From Pseudothauera lacus (GTDB lineage Bacteria > Pseudomonadota > Gammaproteobacteria > Burkholderiales > Rhodocyclaceae), in contig NZ_PZKC01000016.1 in the NCBI RefSeq assembly GCF_003034845.1, positions 1-48,055 of the forward strand: a stretch of DNA of 48,055 nucleotides. Direction: 5' to 3'. Shown here piece after piece: positions 19,909 to 28,032 of the stretch. Position 1 is the first letter of the stretch. Each line of letters begins with the position of its first letter. The position numbers were made by a program, and so were the translations under genes. The notes under the pieces were generated by a model. The model saw nothing but the letters and a program-made list of their open reading frames with translations, was not told the origin of the DNA and ran no database searches.

Positions 19909-19937
19909 GTTTAACAGTCACGGACGTGACCACCCAA
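19909..19937 (-). promoter_or_regulatory. Candidate pepN promoter with palindrome in the spacer
   Basis: On the minus strand TTGGGT (19937-19932), 17 bases, then TTAAAC (19914-19909), 37 bases before the pepN ATG. The spacer carries the perfect palindrome GTCACG-GA-CGTGAC (19917-19930), a likely repressor site. Both hexamers are imperfect. Confidence 0.4.
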
Positions 19938-20529
19938 TCCTCACACCCGCAGCCTTCACCTGCCCACCCCAGTCTGGCGCCACCACTGTGAGTCAGGGAG
20001 TCGAAAGCAGTCCCGCCGCCTGCTCATGAAGCCCCGTGAAACGCCCCACATAGCCACCGAGTCCAAGCCGCGCGCCACTCATCCCAGCAGCAAGACGAAG
20101 CGCCGCCACTGCCTGATTATCATTGGCATGCAAGTCGTCCTTCACCACGACGGATGCACACCGGTCCACGCACATTCAGCCTCCGCAACGTTTCGACCAT
20201 CCTTCCCTTGAACCTCATCCTGCTCTGCAGCGTTGCGCTGAGCACACCGGCACGCGCCGGTGCCCCCACTCCAATGCGCTCGGCGGCATCGCCCAGTGCA
20301 GCTGCAGCATCACCAGGAGCTGCCCCGAGGAGGTAACCGGGAGCCGATCCGCCGCTGGCCTAACGGACTGCTCAACCTCAAGGGCATGCGGCACAACATG
20401 CAGCGCCGGCCGGCGCATCCACATCGACCCCGATAACGATCAAGCCGTCGAGCCGAGCACCCGTCGCACTTTCCCCGGGAACTCCGCAGCACTGGGAGTG
20501 CGTCGCTAACGATCCACCGTTTATGCTAA
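19938..20529. other. Gene-poor stretch, possible degraded genes
   Basis: About 600 bases with no convincing intact gene. A plus-strand frame from 20154 begins with a signal-peptide-like sequence (LPLNLILLCSVALS, cut near ARA-GA) but stops after 60 residues; the +1 frame then reads on as a Cys-rich stretch to 20509. This could be a frameshifted secreted protein. A minus-strand frame 19993-20175 encodes 60 residues with a Gly/Ala-rich core (ALRLAAGMSGARLGLGGYV) and no visible ribosome site. I see no transposase remnants. Base composition looks less GC-rich than the flanking genes. Confidence 0.35.
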
Positions 20530-20543
20530 TGTACTTGCGTACA
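20530..20543. promoter_or_regulatory. Palindrome TGTAC-TTGC-GTACA, candidate operator
   Basis: A perfect 5+5 dyad with a 4-base centre, just after a TATGCTAAT (-10-like) sequence and about 98 bases before the ATG of the thioredoxin-fold gene. This placement fits a repressor site at the transcription start. The regulator is unknown and none is encoded nearby. Confidence 0.4.
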
Positions 20544-20640
20544 CAGCCTGCCTGGGCGTATCCCAGTGGCGATGGAGCACCTTCCGCGGATGCGGCAGGC
20601 CTGTCGCGTTCGCCAAACACCTTTCTATCCAGGGAGCACC

Positions 20641-21498
20641 ATGACGACCGCCACAATCACCAGGAAGAAGAACGTCTTTCCCCGCAATAGCGCGTGGCGC
20701 CGGCTCTGCCTTGTCCTCACGCTGGCTGCGGGTAGCACGTCAGCGGCGAGCGATGTCGTCGAGCTTCAGCCCGGCGAGTTGAGCGAATTTGTCTCCCGGC
20801 ATGGGCGTGTCGTCGTGCAATTCACATCACCCGACCGCGGCTGCAGCTACTGCATCGGTGCTGACACGTCATTCGACGCGGTGGCCGCTTTGAATCAGGA
20901 CGACACACTGGTGTTCGCTCGAGTGCAATGGTCGCCGTGGCGACCATTTCCCTCATCTGAGCTCGGGTACGAACTGTATGGCATTCCTCAGCAAATCGTG
21001 TTTCGCGACGGCCACCCCTTCGGGCAAGTCAGCGGTACGCCAAAGGACCCGGAGGCCTTGCTGAGGGAACTTGCGAAGATCGCCGAAACCGGCTCCAAAG
21101 TGAGCTTTGTGCCCCCCAGGGCCGCAGCCCCCAACCCCGTGGTTGCAACACCTCGGGGGCTCGACGAAACGGAGCGCAACGCGGTAAGCCTGCTGATGAG
21201 AACGATGTTCATCGAATCCCTCATCAGCACATGCGCGACGAAGTATCCGGAACACACCAGCGGGTACACCAGCGCCTTCTCCACTTGGAATCAGCCACAC
21301 CGCGACGAACTCGACAAGGCCGCGACAGTCATGCTCAAGCACCTGCAAGACGACATCCTCTCGCCCGATGGTCCGCTGTCCCGCAGCGAAGAAAGGAAAA
21401 TGCAAGCCTGGCTCAAGGGCATCGGGGTGGACATGGCCAGCCCGCCTGCCGCCGCCGACTGCTCAAGAATCGCCCAGAACCTTCACACCCTGCGCTGA
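20641..21498 (+). CDS. Periplasmic thioredoxin-fold protein with C-terminal helical domain
   Basis: A 285-residue protein. An N-terminal hydrophobic segment (about residues 18-36) is a probable signal peptide or anchor. A thioredoxin-like domain follows (about 38-150) with the redox pair C68-S-Y-C71 and the cis-proline motif YGIPQQ (Pro116). A Pro/Ala linker leads to a C-terminal helical domain (about 175-285) with two further cysteines (C198, C274) that may form a disulfide. It probably acts in thiol redox or folding in the periplasm. The ATG at 20641 follows AGGGAGC; an upstream in-frame ATG at 20566 lacks a ribosome site. Codon use is less GC-rich than the neighbours, and it stands alone between pepN and the sigma factor operon, so it may be a later acquisition. 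The partner is unknown. Confidence 0.75.
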   Translation: MTTATITRKKNVFPRNSAWRRLCLVLTLAAGSTSAASDVVELQPGELSEFVSRHGRVVVQFTSPDRGCSYCIGADTSFDAVAALNQDDTLVFARVQWSPWRPFPSSELGYELYGIPQQIVFRDGHPFGQVSGTPKDPEALLRELAKIAETGSKVSFVPPRAAAPNPVVATPRGLDETERNAVSLLMRTMFIESLISTCATKYPEHTSGYTSAFSTWNQPHRDELDKAATVMLKHLQDDILSPDGPLSRSEERKMQAWLKGIGVDMASPPAAADCSRIAQNLHTLR

Positions 21499-21536
21499 CT
21501 TCTGCGGGGACCAGGCATGACGATCGCTGACTTCCT

Positions 21537-21571
21537 GTCCGGCGCTTCCACTCACTGGAAAGCGCCCGGAC
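21537..21571. terminator. Imperfect hairpin after the thioredoxin-fold gene
   Basis: GTCCGG-CGCTTCCA, loop CTCAC, TGGAAAGCG-CCCGGAC: about 14 pairs with single-base bulges, 39 bases after the stop. No T run follows. Confidence 0.4.
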
Positions 21572-21583
21572 GCCCCAAGGAAA

Positions 21584-21679
21584 TCAAGGGTTGGCGAGAT
21601 TTCCGTAGCCAACGATCCAGTCGAACTTCTTTTCGAAATCGGAGCACACATCCCGCCATTCATCGCCACACCGTCTCAC
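21584..21679 (-). other. Short protein-like reading frame, possible gene remnant
   Basis: On the minus strand a 31-codon frame from a GTG at 21679 reads with normal protein composition (CGDEWRDVCSDFEKKFDWIV) and ends at a TGA at 21586-21584. The frame is open further upstream but has no credible start there, and it follows the RDD gene stop. It may be the tail of a deleted gene. I could not assign a family. Confidence 0.2.
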
Positions 21680-21744
21680 CAGCTGTCCCGCAACTGTCTC
21701 ATGAACCCTGCAGCGCCCCGCGGTTGTAGCGGGCCACTCGCGAC

Positions 21745-22227
21745 TTATTTGGGCATCCCGGTCTTTCCCGGCAGCAGCACGATGCAGGTACCGGCTAGAC
21801 GGTCGTGGAGGAACTGGCGCTCACGATCGATCAACGCCCACAGCAGGCCGGCGCCGAAACACAGCACAGAAGGCCAGGCGACGAGGTAGCGCAGCAGGCA
21901 CTGGCTGAGCGTTGCCGGACGCCCGCTATGGGCCTCGACGATGCGCAGGCGCCAGGTCTGCATGGCCAGGGTCTGGCCGCCGCGGCGCCAGTACCAGATG
22001 AAATACAGTCCCAGCGCAGCGATGACGTGGATCCAGGCCAGCCAGCCGGGCGGCGCCAGCTCGAAGGCAACACCGAGGATCAGCCAGGGCACCAGAAAGA
22101 CCAGCGCGAGCACACCCATCAGCAGCAGGGATTCATAGAGCATGCTGGCGAGACGGCGGCGCAGGCCGGCGTGCTCGACGACGAGTCGTTCGTCCGCCGC
22201 GGCGGCGGGGGTGCTGCTGGATTTCAT
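21745..22227 (-). CDS. RDD family membrane protein
   Basis: A 160-residue inner-membrane protein. The RDD-type opening GLRRRLASMLYESLLLMG is followed by three or four helices (about residues 28-60, 66-85 and 118-140) and the family features GQTLAMQTWRLRIV and DRERQFLHDRLAGT. The function of RDD proteins is largely unknown; some are thought to transport ions or to support signalling. The ATG at 22227 shares one base with the stop of the preceding DUF3106 gene (TGATG), so translation is coupled. It is the last gene of the sigma factor operon. Confidence 0.88.
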   Translation of the reverse strand: MKSSSTPAAAADERLVVEHAGLRRRLASMLYESLLLMGVLALVFLVPWLILGVAFELAPPGWLAWIHVIAALGLYFIWYWRRGGQTLAMQTWRLRIVEAHSGRPATLSQCLLRYLVAWPSVLCFGAGLLWALIDRERQFLHDRLAGTCIVLLPGKTGMPK

Positions 22228-22622
22228 CAGGGGTTTCCTTCGCTGGCGCGGCGGCGTTCTTCGGGCGGCAGACTGCGGTAGCGCTTCCATTCGTCGTGCA
22301 GGCTCTCGCGCTGCTCTGCCGGCATGCTGCGCAGGGCGCGGTACTGGTCGCGCGCGCGCTCGCGCTCGTCGGGCGACAGCTGGGCCCATTCACGCATGCG
22401 CTGCTGCAGGCGGCCCTGCTCTGCGGGGGTGAGGCGGTCGTAGCGTTCCGCAATGCCGATCCAGGTCTGCCGCCCGGCATTGTCCATGGCTGCCCACTCG
22501 CCGGCAAGCGGGGCGAGGGCCTGGCGCTGGGCGGCGCTCAGTTCGTTCCAGGTGGGGGCGGCAAGGACGGCGGCGGGGATGAGCAGGGTGCAGATCAGGA
22601 CTGCGAGGCGTGATGCAGCCAT
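22227..22622 (-). CDS. DUF3106 domain protein, exported
   Basis: A 131-residue protein with a signal peptide (residues 1-22, cut near LAA-P). The highly charged helical body has repeated Trp/Leu-containing segments (TWNELSAAQRQALAPL, RLTPAEQGRLQQRM, QLSPDERERARDQ, SLPPEERRRA), the hallmark of DUF3106. The repeated proline-glutamate turns suggest a periplasmic helical repeat, resembling CpxP/Spy-like stress proteins in style, though homology is not claimed. Its start lies inside the end of the DUF3619 gene (28-base overlap). The conserved neighbourhood (sigma factor, DUF3619, DUF3106, RDD) suggests a shared envelope-related role. Confidence 0.85.
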   Translation of the reverse strand: MAASRLAVLICTLLIPAAVLAAPTWNELSAAQRQALAPLAGEWAAMDNAGRQTWIGIAERYDRLTPAEQGRLQQRMREWAQLSPDERERARDQYRALRSMPAEQRESLHDEWKRYRSLPPEERRRASEGNP

Positions 22623-22972
22623 GCGCGGAATTCCGTGTCGAGGTAGGCGTCGATGGGCAGGTCGTCGATGAGCAGGGCGGTATCGACCTCCTGCAACTGG
22701 GTGACCCGGGTGGCGGTATGGAAGTGTTCGCCGGCAACCGGCATCAGCAGCACGACGACCATGGCGAGCGCGGCGCGCCAGTCCGGCAGGGCCGGCGTGA
22801 GACGGGACAGCAGCACCTCGCCGAGCGTTTTCCGGCGCCTGCGGTGCGCCTGCAGGGCGCGCCGGCGGGCGTCATCGAGGCGGTTCCGGGTATGCGGTTG
22901 AAGATCGCGGGCGCCCTGTCCGAGGCGGCGGACAAGGCGGTACCCGAAGTGGTCTTCGGCGTGCGGGTTCAT
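22595..22972 (-). CDS. DUF3619 family protein (membrane protein next to a sigma factor)
   Basis: A 125-residue protein with a charged, Arg-rich N-terminal part (about residues 10-60), one membrane helix (WRAALAMVVVLLMPVAG, about 68-84) and a short C-terminal region containing LLIDDLPIDAYLDTEF. Gene position directly after an ECF-type sigma factor and the single-helix layout resemble an anti-sigma factor, but no zinc-binding HxxxCxxC motif is seen. It overlaps the sigma factor stop by 4 bases (ATGA). Assignment to DUF3619 rests on the composition and conserved neighbourhood; the anti-sigma role is inference. Confidence 0.75.
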   Translation of the reverse strand: MNPHAEDHFGYRLVRRLGQGARDLQPHTRNRLDDARRRALQAHRRRRKTLGEVLLSRLTPALPDWRAALAMVVVLLMPVAGEHFHTATRVTQLQEVDTALLIDDLPIDAYLDTEFRAWLHHASQS

Positions 22973-23541
22973 GGACGGATTCCCTTTCTGCGCATGGCCG
23001 CGGCGAGGGTCTGGGTGGCACGCGAGCAGTGCGTCTTGACGCTGCCCTCGGAGCACCCCATCACCGCCGCGGTCTCGGCAATGTCTAGTTCTTCCCAATA
23101 ACGCAGCAGGAAGGCCTGGCGTTGACGTTCGGGCAGGCGGGCGACCTCCTCCTCGATCAGCCCGAGCAGTTGTTCGCGCTCGTAGTGCTCGTGCGGAGGC
23201 AGCCAGTGCGGACGTTCTTCGGCGTGCGCGGCGGCGAGATTCTCCAGGACTTCATGTTCGTCGTGATCGGAGCGCGGGGCAAAGGCAGAGGCCAGACTCA
23301 CCCAGGCGTTGCGTACCTTGCGGCGGCGGTGGGCGTCGAGGACGACGTTGTGGAGGATGCGCTGGAAGAGCAGCGGCAGTTCTGCGGCAGGACGGTCGCC
23401 GTAGCGCGTGGCCAGCTTCAGCATGGCATCCTGCACGGCATCGAGGGCGCCCTCCTCGTCGCGCAACGACCACACCGCGTGCTTGAAGGCGCGATGCTGG
23501 ACGGACGCAAGAAAGGTGTCGAGTTCTGCGCTGGAGGCCAG
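22969..23541 (-). CDS. ECF-type RNA polymerase sigma factor, probable CTG start
   Basis: A sigma-70 family factor of about 190 residues. Region 2 includes ALDAVQDAMLKLATRYGDRP and RILHN. Region 4 is the helix-turn-helix around LPERQRQAFLLRYWEELDIAETAAVMGCSEGSVKTH. The first ATG/GTG in frame (GTG at 23475) would cut off the normal N-terminus. The frame upstream (SSAELDTFLASVQHRAFKH) continues the family sequence to a CTG at 23541, preceded by AAGGA at a 7-base distance; an in-frame TGA follows shortly upstream. I therefore propose CTG as the start. It heads the operon with DUF3619, DUF3106 and RDD genes and is divergent from ilvB. Confidence 0.85.
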   Translation of the reverse strand: MASSAELDTFLASVQHRAFKHAVWSLRDEEGALDAVQDAMLKLATRYGDRPAAELPLLFQRILHNVVLDAHRRRKVRNAWVSLASAFAPRSDHDEHEVLENLAAAHAEERPHWLPPHEHYEREQLLGLIEEEVARLPERQRQAFLLRYWEELDIAETAAVMGCSEGSVKTHCSRATQTLAAAMRRKGIRP

Positions 23542-23598
23542 CTGGGAATCCTTGACGAAGCGGGAAGTCGGGCGTCATGTTGCGCCGCGGTGGCAGCC

Positions 23599-23627
23599 TT
23601 GACCAAAACCCGCACGCCCGGTAACGT
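23599..23627 (+). promoter_or_regulatory. Candidate sigma-70 promoter of ilvB
   Basis: TTGACC, 17-base spacer, TAACGT, ending 36 bases before the ilvB ATG. The -35 is good, the -10 is poor. No leader peptide rich in branched-chain codons and no clear attenuator are visible in the short leader. Confidence 0.35.
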
Positions 23628-23663
23628 TCGCTGTTTCCGTGGAATTGAGCGAGTGAGCTTGCG

Positions 23664-25376
23664 ATGGTGCTGACTGGAGCCGAAATTGTAATCAGGTGTC
23701 TGCAGGAAGAAAAGGTTGAGCACGTCTTCGGCTACCCTGGCGGTGCGGTCCTTTTCATCTACGACGCGCTCTTTCAGCAGGATCAGGTGCGCCACGTCCT
23801 CGTCCGCCATGAGCAGGCCGCAGTGCACGCCGCCGACGGCTACGCGCGCAGCACCCAGAAGGTAGGCGTGGCGCTGGTGACCTCCGGCCCCGGCGCCACC
23901 AATGCGGTGACCGGCATCGCCACGGCGTTCTGTGACTCCATCCCGATGGTGATCGTCTCCGGCCAGGTGCCCACCGCGGCAATCGGCCAGGATGCCTTCC
24001 AGGAAGTGGACACCGTGGGCATCACCCGCCCCTGTGTGAAGCACAACTTCCTCGTCAAGGACGTGCGCGACATCGCCGCGACCATGAAGAAGGCCTTCTA
24101 TCTCGCGCGAACCGGCCGCCCTGGCCCGGTGCTGGTGGACATCCCCAAGGATGTCTCGATGCACAAATGCGAGTTCGAATACCCGCAGGACATCGCGATG
24201 CGCTCCTACAACCCGGTGGTCAAGGGTCACCAGGGGCAGATCCGCAAGGCCGTGCAGTTGCTGCTGGAAGCGAAGCGGCCGATGATCTACACCGGCGGCG
24301 GGGTAATCCTCTCCGACGCGGCCGAAAAGCTCACCAGGCTCACCCGCCTGCTCGGCTACCCGATCACCAACACCCTGATGGGCCTGGGCGGCTACCCGGC
24401 GAGTGACCGCCAGTACCTCGGCATGCCCGGCATGCACGGCACCTTCGAAGCCAACATGGCCATGCACTACAGCGACGTGCTGCTGGCCGTGGGCGCACGC
24501 TTCGACGACCGCGTGATCGGCAACCCGGCGCACTTCGCCGAAGAGCCGCGCAAGATCATCCACGTCGACATCGACCCCTCGTCGATCTCCAAGCGCGTCA
24601 AGGTGGACGTACCCATCGTCGGCGACGTCAAGGAAGTGCTCGACGAGATGATCCGTCAGCTCGAATCCGGCGAGGCCCGCCCCAACCCCGAGGCCCTGGC
24701 CGCGTGGTGGAAACAGATCGAGGAATGGCGCAGCCGCAACTGCATGGTGTTCCGCAATTCGGACGACATCATCAAGCCGCAGTTCGTCATCCAGAAGCTG
24801 TGGGAAGTGACCGGCGGCGAGGCCATCGTCACTTCAGACGTCGGCCAGCACCAGATGTGGGCGGCGCAGTACTACGGCTTCGACAAGCCGCGCCGCTGGC
24901 TCAACTCCGGCGGCCTGGGCACCATGGGCGTGGGCCTGCCCTACGCCATGGGCGCCAAACTCGCCAACCCGGAGCTGCCGGTGGCCTGCGTGACCGGCGA
25001 GGGCTCGATCCAGATGAACATCCAGGAGCTGTCCACCTGCCGTCAGTTCCGTCTGCCGGTCAAGGTCTGCCTGCTCAACAACGGCTACCTGGGCATGGTG
25101 CGGCAGTGGCAGGAGCTCTTCCACGGCGGACGCTATTCCGAGTCCTACATGGATTCGCTGCCCGACTTTGCGGCGCTGGCGCGGGCCTACGGCCACGTCG
25201 GCATCCGCGTGGACAAGCCGGCCGACGTCGAGGGCGCACTGCGCGAGGCCTTCGGCACCCACAAGGACGAGCTGGTCTTCCTCGACTTCCAGGTGGACCC
25301 GACCGAGAACGTCTATCCGATGGTTCAGGGGGGCAAGGGCCTGACCGAGATGATCCTCTCCGCCGAAGACCTGTAA
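23664..25376 (+). CDS. ilvB: Acetolactate synthase, large (catalytic) subunit
   Basis: The thiamine-diphosphate and FAD-dependent enzyme for the first common step of valine, leucine and isoleucine synthesis. The product is 570 residues, typical length. Motifs: VFGYPGGAVL with RHEQAAVHAADGYAR (catalytic Glu), ARFDDRVIGN, and the ThDP motif from GEGSIQMN to NNGYLGMVRQWQ. It is followed 30 bases later by the regulatory subunit gene and then by ilvC. The symbol could equally be ilvI, since sequence alone does not separate these isozyme names. Confidence 0.95.
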   Translation: MVLTGAEIVIRCLQEEKVEHVFGYPGGAVLFIYDALFQQDQVRHVLVRHEQAAVHAADGYARSTQKVGVALVTSGPGATNAVTGIATAFCDSIPMVIVSGQVPTAAIGQDAFQEVDTVGITRPCVKHNFLVKDVRDIAATMKKAFYLARTGRPGPVLVDIPKDVSMHKCEFEYPQDIAMRSYNPVVKGHQGQIRKAVQLLLEAKRPMIYTGGGVILSDAAEKLTRLTRLLGYPITNTLMGLGGYPASDRQYLGMPGMHGTFEANMAMHYSDVLLAVGARFDDRVIGNPAHFAEEPRKIIHVDIDPSSISKRVKVDVPIVGDVKEVLDEMIRQLESGEARPNPEALAAWWKQIEEWRSRNCMVFRNSDDIIKPQFVIQKLWEVTGGEAIVTSDVGQHQMWAAQYYGFDKPRRWLNSGGLGTMGVGLPYAMGAKLANPELPVACVTGEGSIQMNIQELSTCRQFRLPVKVCLLNNGYLGMVRQWQELFHGGRYSESYMDSLPDFAALARAYGHVGIRVDKPADVEGALREAFGTHKDELVFLDFQVDPTENVYPMVQGGKGLTEMILSAEDL

Positions 25377-25406
25377 CCGTCCTCAGAACCCAGGAAAGAG
25401 CACACC

Positions 25407-25898
25407 ATGCGTCATGTCATCTCCCTGCTGATCGAAAACGAGTCCGGCGCCCTGTCGCGCGTCTCGGGGCTGTTCTCCGCGCGCGGCTACAACATCGAAT
25501 CGCTCACCGTGGCGCCCACCGAGGACGCCTCGATGTCGCGCATGACCATCGTCACCACCGGCTCGGACGACATCATCGAGCAGATCACCAAGCAGCTCAA
25601 CAAGCTTGTCGAGGTGGTCAAGGTGGTGGACATCTCCGAGGCCGCGCACATCGAGCGCGAGCTGATGCTCATCAAGGTACGCGCCAGTGGCAAGGACCGC
25701 GAGGAGGTCAAGCGCACCGCGGACATCTTCCGTGCCCGCATCATTGATGTCACCGAGTCCTCCTATGTCATCGAACTGACCGGCAACCAGGGCAAGCTCG
25801 ACGCCTTCATCGGCGCCATCGACGCCGACCTGATCCTCGAAACCGTGCGCTCGGGCATCTGCGGCATCGGCCGCGGCGACCGCGTGCTCAAGGTATAA
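25407..25898 (+). CDS. ilvH: Acetolactate synthase, small (regulatory) subunit
   Basis: A 163-residue regulatory subunit conferring valine feedback inhibition and full activity on IlvB. The N-terminal ACT domain is evident (HVISLLIENESGALSRVSGLF, then RGYNIESLTVAPTED), followed by the C-terminal ferredoxin-like domain with ELMLIKVRA and SYVIELTGN. The ribosome site GGAAAGAG is good. The stop codon lies within a palindrome that could attenuate transcription before ilvC. Confidence 0.95.
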   Translation: MRHVISLLIENESGALSRVSGLFSARGYNIESLTVAPTEDASMSRMTIVTTGSDDIIEQITKQLNKLVEVVKVVDISEAAHIERELMLIKVRASGKDREEVKRTADIFRARIIDVTESSYVIELTGNQGKLDAFIGAIDADLILETVRSGICGIGRGDRVLKV

Positions 25899-25914
25899 GC
25901 CCTGCAGGGCTTTC
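25897..25914 (+). terminator. Weak hairpin after ilvH
   Basis: AAGCCC-TGCA-GGGCTT followed by two more pyrimidines; it includes the last two bases of the ilvH stop codon. The 6-bp stem without a long T run suggests partial termination at most between ilvBH and ilvC. Confidence 0.35.
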
Positions 25915-25981
25915 GCGGCGGCCCGGCTCACCGTTATCATTGCCGCCGTCGGCGCCTTCCGCCATCCAGACAACCCGCTGA

Positions 25982-27013
<1,032 letters not shown>

Positions 27014-27033
27014 TCACCAGCGCCTGCAGCAGG

Positions 27034-27075
27034 AGGGCCGGGACCGTGCGCAAGCCGGCCCGGCCCTTGTCTTTT
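27034..27075 (+). terminator. Terminator after ilvC
   Basis: AGGGCCGGG (27034-27042) pairs with CCCGGCCCT (27059-27067), followed by TGTCTTTT. It separates the ilv operon from pssA. Confidence 0.75.
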
Positions 27076-27165
27076 GTGGCCCCGGCCGCACACCCGCGCT
27101 TGCGGTAGAATCTGGCATCAACCTTTCCGGCCCTCGCGCCACGCTCTGGCGGACCCAACTTCCCG

Positions 27166-27933
27166 ATGACCCTCATTCCGATCGAAAAGCGTCGCCGCGG
27201 CATCTACATCCTGCCCAACCTGTTCACCACCGCTGCACTGTTCGCCGGCTTCTATGCCATCGTGCAGGCCATGAACGACCGCTTCGAGTACGCCGCGGTG
27301 GCGATCTTCGTGGCCATGGTGCTCGACGGCCTCGATGGCCGCGTAGCCCGCCTCACCCACACCCAGAGCGCCTTCGGCGCCGAGTATGACTCGCTCTCCG
27401 ACATGGTGTCCTTCGGCGCCGCCCCCGCGCTGGTGATGTACGAATGGGCCCTCAAGGACATGGGCAAGCTGGGCTGGATTGCCGCCTTCATCTACTGCGC
27501 CGGCGCCGCGCTGCGCCTGGCACGCTTCAACACCAACATCGATGTGGTCGACAAGCGCTACTTCCAGGGCCTGCCCAGCCCGGCCGCGGCGGCGCTGGTG
27601 GCGGGCATGGTATGGGTGGTCATCGACAACGGCCTCACCGGCGACGACGTCAGCTGGCTGGCCTGCTTCCTGACCATCTTCGCCGGCATCTCGATGGTCA
27701 GCAACGTCCTGTTCTGGAGCGGCAAGGACATCAACCTGCGCAAGAGCGTGCCCTTCATCGTGCTGATCGCGCTGGTGCTGGCTTTCGCGCTGGTGTCGAG
27801 CTACCCGCCGGGTGTGCTCTTCGCCCTCTTCCTGGGCTACGCCGCCTCCGGCTACGTGGTGCTGGTGTGGCGCTGGATCAACCGTCGCCGCAGGCGCACC
27901 GAGGATGTACCGCCACCCGGGCAGGACGGCTGA
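27166..27933 (+). CDS. pssA: CDP-diacylglycerol-serine O-phosphatidyltransferase
   Basis: PssA makes phosphatidylserine, the precursor of phosphatidylethanolamine, in the inner membrane. The product is 255 residues with about seven helices. The CDP-alcohol phosphotransferase signature DG-x2-AR-x8-G-x3-D-x3-D is present as LDGRVARLTHTQSAFGAEYD and SLSD. A TAGAAT hexamer at 27106 may be its -10. The decarboxylase gene psd, often placed just upstream in related genomes, is absent here. Confidence 0.93.
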   Translation: MTLIPIEKRRRGIYILPNLFTTAALFAGFYAIVQAMNDRFEYAAVAIFVAMVLDGLDGRVARLTHTQSAFGAEYDSLSDMVSFGAAPALVMYEWALKDMGKLGWIAAFIYCAGAALRLARFNTNIDVVDKRYFQGLPSPAAAALVAGMVWVVIDNGLTGDDVSWLACFLTIFAGISMVSNVLFWSGKDINLRKSVPFIVLIALVLAFALVSSYPPGVLFALFLGYAASGYVVLVWRWINRRRRRTEDVPPPGQDG

Positions 27934-27978
27934 GGCCGTTCGCGCACGCCCGGGATGACATCCCGGACGGCCGTCACG

Positions 27979-28024
27979 AGGTCGTAACAAGGTCGTAACA
28001 GAGCAGTCATGGGCGTGCCATAAT
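27979..28024 (+). promoter_or_regulatory. Tandem 11-bp repeats (Pho-box-like) and -10 element
   Basis: AGGTCGTAACA occurs twice in perfect tandem (27979-27989, 27990-28000); a third, degenerate unit with GTCAT follows in register, and a partial one (CGTCACG) precedes. An 11-base period is the geometry of PhoB and related OmpR-family sites, and GTAACA/GTCAT resembles half-sites of Pho boxes. A CATAAT -10 follows at 28019-28024. Regulation by phosphate is inference. Confidence 0.55.
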
Positions 28025-28032
28025 CCGCCCCC

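Noticed and set aside
21517-21729. 70-codon plus-strand frame downstream of the thioredoxin-fold gene
   Set aside because: Low-quality Arg/Ser-rich composition spanning a hairpin; no ribosome site.
23628-23663. Attenuator or branched-chain leader before ilvB
   Set aside because: The spacer is too short and contains no leader ORF or paired hairpins.
23418-24563. 381-codon minus-strand open frame opposite ilvB
   Set aside because: Shadow of ilvB; His/Val-rich with no start signal.
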